This document shows positions 44,686 through 56,434 of a DNA stretch of 64,000 nucleotides, piece after piece; the first letter of the stretch is position 1; every line of letters starts with the position of its first letter. A model generated the notes under the pieces. The model saw nothing but the letters and a program-made list of their open reading frames with translations, had not been told where the DNA came from and did not search any database. Where the stretch lies: NCBI RefSeq assembly GCF_964204645.1, contig NC_134030.1:8740278-8804277 (forward strand), given 5' to 3'. The stretch is from Tubulanus polymorphus. Lineage: Eukaryota > Nemertea > Palaeonemertea > Tubulaniformes > Tubulanidae. A program made the translations under genes and the position numbers.

Positions 44686-45109
44686 TAGCCGCGATCACAC
44701 GAGCATTTTTGGCCCGGGTCAAATTTGGCCCGGAACAACTGTTTACATGGGTGCCAAATGGGCCGAGCCTGTTTGGCCGGGTCGTATAGAAAAACCATTG
44801 GCGATCAATCCAAATTTAGAAAAAATTGGCAAAAGCCATAGGAAAGGGTACAGTACTCAACGGAAATTGGTCACACTAGTCCCGAGCCAAATTTCAACAT
44901 CAGACAAATGATTGCGTTTCAATTGCAACTGGCACCGGAAATGATCCACTTCGCTTTGTTTGAGCATTGTTTAGTATCGAGTGAATGGTTTAGGTGTGAG
45001 CGTGATTTCTAATCAGGAACGGGCCAAATTAGGAACGGGCCAAATTTGGCCCGAGCCTGATCCATGCCAATTTGGCCCGGGCCAAATCGTGTCCGTGTGA
45101 TCGCGGCTA
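44686..45109. mobile_element. MITE with TAGCCGCGATCACACG ends, carrying a DIRS end
   Basis: Terminal inverted repeats TAGCCGCGATCACACG and CGTGTGATCGCGGCTA, TA at both edges (Tc1/mariner-like target), and many internal TTTGGCCCGG motifs in both orientations. A second copy lies at 61826-62145 and aligns through the right half (CACTTCGCTTTGTTTGAGCA versus CACTTTGCTTTGTTTAAGCA). The copy here holds 93 bp of DIRS terminus at 44775-44867. Confidence 0.8.
44775..44867 (+). repeat. Solo DIRS terminus nested in the MITE
   Basis: Matches the right end of the complete DIRS element (7774-7866), including CGTATAGAAAAACCATTGGC and GGAAAGGGTACAGTACT, with a few substitutions. It ends at the same terminal GGAAAT as the full element. 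The left side stops within the shared GGCCGGG, suggesting microhomology. Confidence 0.85.
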
Positions 45110-46026
45110 TTGTTTCTCCTATTCGGCTGGGGTCATTTTGTAAACCACAGTAAAATTTGTAATCAGTTCATTTCTATATTTGCCGGGTATGTTATGGTTT
45201 GCTTTATCACGATTTTTAAAAAATAATTTACAGGGCAGAAAGGTCAACTTTTAAGCTCGGCACAAAGGAGAAATCACGTATCTCTTTAGCCTAAGGTTAT
45301 TTCTATATAGAAAGGCATTGCAACCGATACTAATCCTCAACAGCCAATTGTTTATGGGAACTTTTAAATAGCGTATGTCGAATAACACAAGGCATTTCTG
45401 TGATATTTTGCATTTAGAATATAGCGCCATTCTCGCCAGAGATTATTAGCAACAACCTGAAATAAAATCCAAGCCAGTTTACGAGCGCCTGTGGTTTGTG
45501 ATATGTATAGGAAATATTATCTATAATAATACCACCAATAACACACGTTTCCTTGTTTCAACTTGAAACTAATTTCTAGCGTCATTATTCTGATGGAATG
45601 CTTCAGCCGACTTTCTTATGAATTTCGTTATTTCTTTTGGGCCACCACCTTAACAAACTCGCACCGGCGACAATTTCGAAGCAGACCCTTTCAATCTAGA
45701 TAAAACCAATTAAACAACTCAAGCCCATTCCGGAATGTCGAACTACAAATCACGCAAATAGGACAAAAAGAATTCCGCGAATTCTGCGCAACCACAGCAC
45801 GTTTTCGTAGAAATACAATGCCACGTGTTTAGCGCTGCAACAAACATAATTTCTAAATGGAATTCGCTATTTCCTCACAGCAAACTCACGATTCACACCC
45901 AGAAAAAATATAACCGATTAAGTCTACATACATCATGTGCATTGGGTTTGAATATTTTTTTTCGAAGATAGCCCAAACAAAATACAAACAGTGGCAATGG
46001 AATAGTTGAGGCAATAATTTACTGAA
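45110..46026. other. Intergenic with a MITE-family fragment
   Basis: 45130-45300 is a copy of the AGCTAACCATAACA family (inverse orientation: TTATGGTTTGC, GGTCAACTTTTAAGCTCGGC). Nothing else was recognised. Confidence 0.45.
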
Positions 46027-46225
46027 GAGAGAGAGAGGCTCAATGGTTGAGTGGTTTAAGCCGCTGGTCACTGGTTTCTGGTCTCGTCAATCCAGGGTTT
46101 ATGGGTTCAAACTCTGGCAGCGACAGAGTTTCTTAGTCGAAGGTTCTTGTCTGGTCTCTCCTCCATTGGGAAAAAGGAACAATCGAACCTGCTGCGCGGC
46201 GCTTAGCGGGTTGAGGGTGTTAAAA
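46027..46225 (+). mobile_element. tRNA-derived SINE (family 1)
   Basis: A-box-like TGGTTGAGTGGTTTAAGCC, B-box GGGTTCAAACTCTGG, body GGTCTCTCCTCC ... GCGCTTAGCGGGTTGAGG and an A-rich 3' end. Same family as 10065-10237 in the opposite orientation. Confidence 0.78.
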
Positions 46226-46558
46226 AAGAAATAATAATTTACTGAATGACGTCTTTTTTTTCTTACTATACTTAACTATGTTTTTGACGAAATCGAAGTA
46301 AATTCAAAAATTGCTTCAAACGCGCCTGACAAAATCGACGGTGGGCCAAATAAATTGACAAAATGTTTTAGATGGTAGGCCTGTGAGCCTTTCCAATGGT
46401 TTTTCGAAATTTTCTATTTCAATCCCATTCGCGATAAATCGGCAACAACAATAGACACGGACCACAAAAATCTTCACGCCCAGACCGACGATTAAATGTA
46501 GTCCAATGCCAGAAAAAAGTTAATTTCACACTTTTCGGAAAAGTGGAGAGGACTGACG

Positions 46559-49035
<2,477 letters not shown>

Positions 49036-49436
49036 AGGCTAGAAAAAAAAGATACTTCGTTTCTCATTTCTGCTGAGATTAAACGTTGACCCGGCTGGCC
49101 ACCTATATACAGTTGAACATCGTTAATATGATTATGTTAAAGACGAAACCGCGTTTATTATGATGATTTCCAGCATGTCCAAGCTAACATATTTAATCAA
49201 TCAGGATTTGGGTGATACGAAACCCGTTTACATTTTACAATGACAATTTCATTTTTGCCCACCAGACTCATATTAACGAGGTTCCACTGTACATAAATTT
49301 TTTTCGAAAATCATGATCAAGCTAACCATAACAGACCCGGCAGCTATAGCAATGAACTGATTAGAAATTTCTATTGCAGTTTACAAAATGACCCAGCCGA
49401 TTAGGAAAAACAACTTAGGCGTATCACTTTTTTAGC
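49036..49436. mobile_element. MITE, longest copy of the AGCTAACCATAACA family
   Basis: About 400 bp with inverted ends (GGCTAGAAAAAAAAGATAC and GTATCACTTTTTTAGCC). Internal ATCAAGCTAACCATAACAGA and GGCAGCTATAGC are shared with four shorter relatives elsewhere in this window. Confidence 0.7.
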
Positions 49437-50547
49437 CTAAACTCAGAAGAAATTCAGTTGGTGTATAAAACAGTGAACCACTCTAGACATAGAAAAGGTC
49501 GCGGTGGTCACAAAAGAAGATTTATTGTTTAGTTTGGGGCTGAATTGGCTTCGAATCTTGGAGCGATGATTATCGCGCATGATAGCCATCATTCCTGAAT
49601 CATCATCGATTGTCTAAACTATCGCGGAGATCCTCCTCGACCGGGCGCGGCGTTCCTAGCTCCGGTTGATACTAAGTGATAATCATTTACGCGGAAGATC
49701 ACTGACTTAATCAATTGATGAACGCTAATCAGTTTTCTCGAAATGGCTTCCTATATTATCAAGCGGCGGGCGATTAATGAAATCAGATTCAGAGAGAAGA
49801 TACTCCGACTAGATGGTTGACCGATAATAACATGTAATACCATCTCCAGGGCAGAAGTTCACCGCGGCGCACACCCATGCGACAGACTACATTGTATATA
49901 CGGATGTTTTCAGCTTTTAGCATACTAAGTGATCAACCCATGGACTTATAAATAAAAACTAGAAGGACAACGCTCTCCATATCATTCATCTCCATATCAT
50001 TCATTGGATCAAAGGCCCCGCTGTTAATAGCCATTCCCGCTGTATTCGCAAGTGCACGCTTTAGTGTTCACGCTCAACGCAAGCTTCTCTCCCTGCTGAC
50101 CATTTTGGCAGTGGGAAGATCTGACACCGACGAGCTGGCAACACTGCGGAGGGGGCTCATCACGGGCATTTTCCCTCCAAGGGTTTGGGGGTTGGACAGA
50201 GACCTATTTGAATATTTTCCAAAGAGTATTTTGACCAGAAGGGAGAAGAGACGCACGTTATATTCTATATTTGGACCGTTCCCGATCATAACCATTGATA
50301 AAACACTATATCCGCGTTGTGACGATAACATAACACGAGAATCCCCACGATAAAGATGAAAAAAGAAGTCTGAAAATGTTTCCTGGAGCTAGTGTAGTTA
50401 ATTCAACGTTGCGACTATAAACTAATATCAGTATCAGTATCAGCATATAAGTGAGTGACCGCTCTGCGATCTTGCACTGGTTAGCTGTACATAGTCCGTT
50501 ATCTGCGTCGTAGTGCGCTGCTAAAAGGGGATAGACTAGTTTTCAGT

Positions 50548-52470
50548 TCATTTTGCTTTATAATTAAATTTCAGTTTGTAATTTGTCCATTGCTTGTCGA
50601 GTTTTTTCTTGAATAGGTCTAGTGATTCGCATGATACAACATCATCAGGTAGAGAATTCCAGACATTCACTATTCGATTGCTGAAGGAGTTCGCTCGTAT
50701 AGATTTTTTGCTTCTACGTTTCTCCAGTTTTAGAGAGTGCCCTCGTGTTTCTCTTGGTCTAGGGTCTAGATGGACGATGGAGCTTGCGCGATTTATTTTA
50801 TGGAGATACTTGTAGGTTTCGATCATATCTCCATGCAGTCTTCTATAAGATAGGCTGGGGAGATTTAGTACTTGTAATCGTTGTTCATATGGAAGATGTC
50901 TAATATTTCTAATCATCTTCGTAGCTCTCCTCTGGATACTTTCGAGTTTGTCAATCTCGGCGATAGAGTTTGGCGCCCAAACACACACTCCGTATTCTAG
51001 TATAGGACGCACTAGTGATTTATACAGTAGCAGAAAAGCACGAGTGTCTTGGAAGTGCATCGTTCTTTTTATCGTGTAGAGTACTCTGTTAGCTTTGTTA
51101 GCAGAATCGGTTATATGGGTTTTCAAGTTAATTCTATCATCTTTAATCACTCCGAGGTCTTTTTCGGTGGTACTTCTTTTTATAGGTACACCACTCAAGC
51201 TGTAGTTGAAAGGATTCGTTTCGGGTCCAATTCTGAGCCTGTTTGCCTTTTCTGGGTGGAAACTTAGGTCCCATGTGTTCGACCAAATTGTTACGTTTAG
51301 AACACTTTCCTGCAGTTTTTCACAATCGTTTCTTGATCTGATGATGTTATACAACTTCGTGTCGTCAGCAAAGAGCTTTGTAGGGACACTTGTTACCCCT
51401 GGAAGGTCGTTTATGTATATAGTGAATAGTGTAGGTCCCAATACACTACCTTGCGGTACACCACTTTTGATCTCTCTCCACGATGAACATCTGTTATTTA
51501 CCCGAACGCATTGCTTTCTGTCTTTAAGAAAATTTTCAATCCATCGACCGATGATGCCTGTTATAACAATGTGCTTTATCTTTAAGTTTAATCTATGGTG
51601 GGCAATTGTATCGAATGCTTTTTGAAAATCAAGGTATATACAATCGATTGCATATCCATTATCCAGTGCTTCAGTCCAATCGTCAAGTGAATCTAACAGA
51701 TTTGTGGCGGTAGACCTTCCCGACCTGAATCCATGTTGGTCGTTTGATAACAATTTATTTTCTTCCAGATGTTTCGTCACAGCGTCTCTAATTAGCGTCT
51801 CCATAAGCTTGGATGCGAGGGAAGTTAAACTTACGGGTCTGTAATTTTCAGCTTTATGTTTATCTCCCTTTTTGAACAACGGGGTAACACACCCGAGTTT
51901 CCAGTCTTTTGGTATTTCACCACTTAGCAACGACTTGTTGAAAATGACTGTAAGAGGTACATAAAGGTTTTCTCTAGCTTCAAAGAGTACTCTGAGGTGG
52001 AGTCGATCTGGACCTGGAGATTTGTTGACCTTGATTTTCTCTAATAATTTTAAAACTTTGTCTTCTTTGATTTCTATATTTTCTAGTTTTGGGCGCTCTG
52101 GCACATCATGTAAAACAGGAATATTCTGCAAGTCTTCGTTAACGAATACGGATGCGAAATAGTCGGCAAAAACTTCCGCTTTTATGTCATCGGAATCAGT
52201 AAGGGTGTTTTGGTCTAAGGATGTGTATAGAGGCGGTATATCTTGCTTATTTGTTAGTTTACTATTTGCATATTGCCAAAAAGCCTTTGGATTAGTTTTG
52301 GCTGTTTCGGCTATGTTCTTTTCCAAGTTCCTCTTAGCTTTCCTTAGATCTCTTCTGGTTTTATTTCTGACGGTGACATATTGAGCATAATCTTGGTCAC
52401 ATTTCGTTTTTAAATATTTCCTCCATGACTTCTTCTTTTCTTTCACTGATTTCAAAGTATCCGGGGTCAT
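50548..52470 (-). CDS. LINE reverse transcriptase
   Basis: 640 codons, with the frame continuing some 30 codons upstream to the deletion joint. Visible RT motifs are WKLGCVTPLFKKGDK, NYRPVSLTS, HGFRSGRSTATNL, IYLDFQKAFDTI (motif A), SGVPQGSVLGPTLFTIYIND (motif B) and KLFADDTKLY (motif C, FADD). The C-terminal block (LVRPILEYGVCVWAPNS, KLESIQRRATKMI) is typical of jockey/CR1-type polymerases. No stop is present, but the element around it is broken. Confidence 0.9.
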   Translation of the reverse strand: MTPDTLKSVKEKKKSWRKYLKTKCDQDYAQYVTVRNKTRRDLRKAKRNLEKNIAETAKTNPKAFWQYANSKLTNKQDIPPLYTSLDQNTLTDSDDIKAEVFADYFASVFVNEDLQNIPVLHDVPERPKLENIEIKEDKVLKLLEKIKVNKSPGPDRLHLRVLFEARENLYVPLTVIFNKSLLSGEIPKDWKLGCVTPLFKKGDKHKAENYRPVSLTSLASKLMETLIRDAVTKHLEENKLLSNDQHGFRSGRSTATNLLDSLDDWTEALDNGYAIDCIYLDFQKAFDTIAHHRLNLKIKHIVITGIIGRWIENFLKDRKQCVRVNNRCSSWREIKSGVPQGSVLGPTLFTIYINDLPGVTSVPTKLFADDTKLYNIIRSRNDCEKLQESVLNVTIWSNTWDLSFHPEKANRLRIGPETNPFNYSLSGVPIKRSTTEKDLGVIKDDRINLKTHITDSANKANRVLYTIKRTMHFQDTRAFLLLYKSLVRPILEYGVCVWAPNSIAEIDKLESIQRRATKMIRNIRHLPYEQRLQVLNLPSLSYRRLHGDMIETYKYLHKINRASSIVHLDPRPRETRGHSLKLEKRRSKKSIRANSFSNRIVNVWNSLPDDVVSCESLDLFKKKLDKQWTNYKLKFNYKAK

Positions 52471-52535
52471 CCAGAGTGGCCTAGGTTTGCTTTCGCCACT
52501 ATATTTTGAAGTAGGAATAGACTTTTCCCCTGCCT

Positions 52536-53385
52536 CTTTTATTATTGATTTGAAGTGCTCCCAACTTTGCTACATTCAGGTGTTCCCCATTCAATTTCAC
52601 CATAGTTGAAGTCTCCGAAAAATACCATTTCTGCATTTTGTTGTGAAATTTCATCTAGCATTTTCAGAAGTTTATTGTTATTTTCGTCGTTTGAGTTTGG
52701 GCTCCTATATATACATCCTACATGTAGTTTTCTGTCATTTTCTAGGTTAACCGAAGCCCAAACATTTTCGGAGAACTTTGTCTTCAGCTGAAAGGGTACT
52801 GGGGAAAGCACACTTTTTATGTACAGGCATATTCCCCTGCTATCTGCCTCTGACTCGAGATTGCTGAAACAGTCATAGCCCCTGATATTTGGTGGCTTGT
52901 TTCGTGTAGTACTTCTCGGGTTTTTAGCCTTCACTTCACTGATCCCAATTATGTGAGGCGAGTACTAATTTACCATAAGCTCCAGTTCGTCTATTTTATT
53001 AGGCAATTGATCGGCATTAGTCATTAAACAAGTTAATTTCTCCAGTTGAATTTGTCGACTGGCGTTTTGAGAGTTCCGTTCGATTACTTGGAATCTATTA
53101 TCTCGAATTTTATGAATTTTTTCAGTTTTCGTTTCATGCGTTTTTTGATCGTCCTGATTTTTGTAAATTTTTCTGGTGTTTTCTGGGATGCAAACTTTGA
53201 TTGGCTGTTGGTCTACATCCCTTTTATCGAAAGCTGTTATCTCTCCTGTTGTTGGCTCGTTGTTCAACTATTCGGTAATTTCTGATTGTCAAGTTTTTCT
53301 CCCCATTTTGCTGTCTTCTTTCGAGTTCGTCACGTAGTTTCTTGTACTTTTTCATTTCAAGTTTTGATTTATTTTCGCTCATTCT
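52536..53385 (-). pseudogene. LINE AP-endonuclease / 5' frame remnant
   Basis: Residues after KLTCLMTNADQLPNKIDEL match the start of an APE-type endonuclease, and VGCIYRSPNS and VFFGDFNYGEIEW match its middle. A TAG interrupts the frame at about 52966-52964. The catalytic C terminus (the SDH-type segment) is deleted, so no activity is expected. Confidence 0.75.
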
Positions 53386-53499
53386 GATATTTCCTAAAGT
53401 ATCCCTATTGTATCGAAGTTTGTTGAGATAGTGATCTAAGCATGAATAATAGAATACCAAGTTACAACAGAAAATTGTGAAATACATATATAATATATA

Positions 53500-53546
53500 C
53501 AATCCAGAACAATTCTTTGTATACCTCGGTATATTGTTCTGGATTG
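53500..53546. repeat. Perfect 14-bp inverted repeat at LINE 5' edge
   Basis: CAATCCAGAACAAT (53500-53513) and ATTGTTCTGGATTG (53533-53546) with a 19-base loop, immediately beyond the LINE 5' end. Confidence 0.85.
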
Positions 53547-56430
53547 CAAAAACATTTCATAATTTTCTGTTTGTAACTCAGTAATACTGAAGATGACGAT
53601 TAGTATATAGACGATTGGTTTAAAGTCGAAGCGTCGGATGAACTACCAGCTCAAGGAAACATTTCCGGACTTTATTTTTTCCTCTTCATCGCGGCATTCT
53701 CGTTATATCACCCGATGATTGTTAAGATATCGTCAGACAGTTCCTTTTATGTCTCCGTCGGACATTTCCAAGGACTCTAATCCAGCAAGGATTGGGTAAG
53801 TGTCTTACGACTCATTTATAAAACAAACCCGACAAACCGTTTCATCTAAATTTCCGTTTGATTCGAGAAAACGCCGCATACAGCTTTAGTTGTCACTCGT
53901 CGTCAAAACTGACTGTTCCGATAACGCGGGTATCATCGGCAGCGGCGACGATAGTAAAACAAGACATAAAGCTCGTAATAGATTCGTTTTAGTAACTGAC
54001 GTGAAGCGATGTGTAATTTAGAGAACATTTCGTATCGATGATCTCAGTCGATGATAAGTCAGTTCGGAATATTATCCCGGCAACCCCGGTGTTCGGTCAC
54101 AAAACGAAAACAGTGTTCTAATTATAGCCGTAAGAGCTAGAATCCGAAATAAGTCTGGTTCTGACATCATGGAGAGTAGAATACAATATGAACTATAGCA
54201 GCAGTAAAAAAACTTACGATTAGTAAGATTAATAATCGTTATTAAATCAATCGCGAGGTGAACTTATTCTAACACAAAATCCGAACTAACCCCGCGAACT
54301 GTTGCCAAGTAAGATGACACTTGAAGCCTGTTGCATACTAGGTGACTTCTCGGTGATAGCAAGCAACAACTTCGCTGTGATAATGTCTAGTGCGTGCCTG
54401 TTGGCTACATTTGTCGGGGCAACATGGATCGCCCCGTATCTAGCATGCTAGATATTCAGCCACAAGATCAGCTGCATCTCAGTCAGTCGCCTAGAGCTCG
54501 GCGCTACTAAAAATCTATCTAATCCCATAACAAACAGCAAATCCGAAACCGAGATGAAAACCATGCACGTTTCACAAAATGGCAACCCCCCTGAAGTGGC
54601 ACCAACAACTAGTTGCAAAGCTATGCGATCGGCCACAATAATGGGTACCAGCAATGCTTCTGCGGTGAGCATAATTCCAACATTAACTGTCAGGTTCGCA
54701 AGTGTACAGTCCGACTTCAACGCTAGATTTCTTCTCAAACTCAATTAAAATCTAACAATAATTTCTCAAATTCTATGCACGATGTATGAAGATCGTGCCA
54801 CAAATAAACTCCAAACACTTATCCAAATTCATTTCGATGCTTGATTTGCCTAATTTTTGGATTGGAAGGCCAAAAATTGAGATCATAGTTAACTGGAAAT
54901 GAATTAATTTTGATTGAGTTCGTCCGTGTTATCTCAGTGGCGCCATCTGATGGGATAGCTGGTGTGCCGGTACCCCATTGTCATGTATGCAGTTGCAGGC
55001 AACCAGACTGCGATTGTTGGCGACTTAAACAAAAGTTCAAGATGATTGGAAATCTATCCGTTCGCGACTAAAAATTATCTATGTGCACCAGGCTTTAGAT
55101 GACTTCTGAACTATTTTCAGATACGAGCTCGCGTAAGATCTATGATAAATATCATATACCCTTTCCTTAATAGAAATTTCCTTCAAAGAAAAATTACGCG
55201 GCAAATGATTAGATGAGCCGTTATTGCGGAGGTGGTACAATAACGACGAGCTGTGATGGATAATGCGAGGGAGGAATAAAAGGTTCGAACAGGTGATAAG
55301 TGATCACACCTCCAGTGATCACACCTCCGTCACCTGGCGATTAGTGATCACACACACACACACACATCTCCCGTCAGATTCAATAATCACTTGTCGAGTA
55401 TCGGACAGCCGCGGACAAAAAGGAAGTTCTCAAGAACGGCCAGTGATGGCATGAATGGAGATAATGCACTTATAATCTCATCAGTATTCGAAACCACGGC
55501 TTCGATACGCTATATTTATACCCGGTCATATATGTATATATATTTGAACTAACCTCTCATGACCTGTCCGTCAAATCAGCTTATTATCTGTCAAGCTGGG
55601 AGCGTGTCGAAAATAACACACCAAATGAAGTACATCGACAGGTTGATGTGACTAGATTGATAACTCAGCGTTTCATGTCTCTCTAGTCTAACTGAATTTT
55701 CGGTACATAAAGATTAATATGGTTGTAAAAATCTATGATGATTTAAGACAATAGTCAGTACTCCAATTGCTTACTTTGATGTTACTCATTAAATGTATAT
55801 AAAATGCCTCATGAAAAATAAATTATGTCATTAAATTGAAAGCTTAATGTCGCTATCGAAATTGCCAGTAATTCGTTTTATCTCTGATGCTTATGAATTT
55901 TTCCTGGCCCTTTATTCCTTGGCCATTTTTCCTAAAACATTTACAAGCATAGACTTAGTTATCCTGTCAGAATGGTTATCATGTATATATTGAGGATGTA
56001 GGTAATAATCTGCCGGTAAAAATCCCCCAATTTCAGTTTTCTATCGAAAATAAAAAGTATATAACCTAAGTGAAAATAGATAAATACTTTTCACAACAAT
56101 ACTTAGGAATACATAAGGACATAGATATCGCTTTTAAACTACATTTCTTCCATAGAAATTTTCAAAACTATGATTATGTCATTTTCTATGCATGTAGTAC
56201 AAACATTGCTCAAAGAATAATGCCATTTCTTATGGACGTAGCCAAAAATTCTATGAATTTTTGTCGTAGCTTGATAAAATAGGGGATTTTTACCTGTTAC
56301 CGTATATATTATACAAACGAAATAACAAAATCAGTTACCGCCGTTTCCTAATAACCCGGTAATGCACACATGAGAATAAGGTTAGACGTAATCAGCTTTT
56401 AATCAAAATACGATAATCTTTTTTTTTCAG
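53547..56430. other. Intergenic, possible MITE and (CA)n
   Basis: A segment from about 54322 to 55100 has loosely inverted ends (TTGAAGCCTGTTGCATA and TGTGCACCAGGCTTTAG) and may be a DNA transposon remnant. A (CA)n run is at 55349-55366, after three GTGATCACAC repeats. No gene is supported. The neuropeptide gene's 5'UTR exon probably lies toward the right end. Confidence 0.4.
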
Positions 56431-56434
56431 AGAG

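Larger units (their letters stand above)
50425..53500 (-). mobile_element. CR1-like non-LTR retrotransposon (LINE), defective
   Basis: Order on -: short 5' frame (Met near 53382), AP endonuclease remnant, reverse transcriptase, then a 3'UTR ending in tandem TGATAC-type hexamers near 50425-50450 rather than poly(A), as in CR1/L2-type LINEs. Defects: a frameshift near 53240, an in-frame stop at about 52966-52964 in the endonuclease, and a deletion near 52560 that removes the endonuclease C terminus and linker. The RT frame itself is intact. Confidence 0.85.

Noticed and set aside
50074-50331. Possible C-terminal exon of a membrane or signalling protein on -
   Set aside because: The Ser-rich end looks exon-like, but no acceptor, upstream exon or recognisable motif was found, and the opposite strand is equally open.
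54448-54744. 98-codon frame on -
   Set aside because: Lies inside a probable DNA-transposon remnant; no motif, and the overlapping + frame is similarly open.
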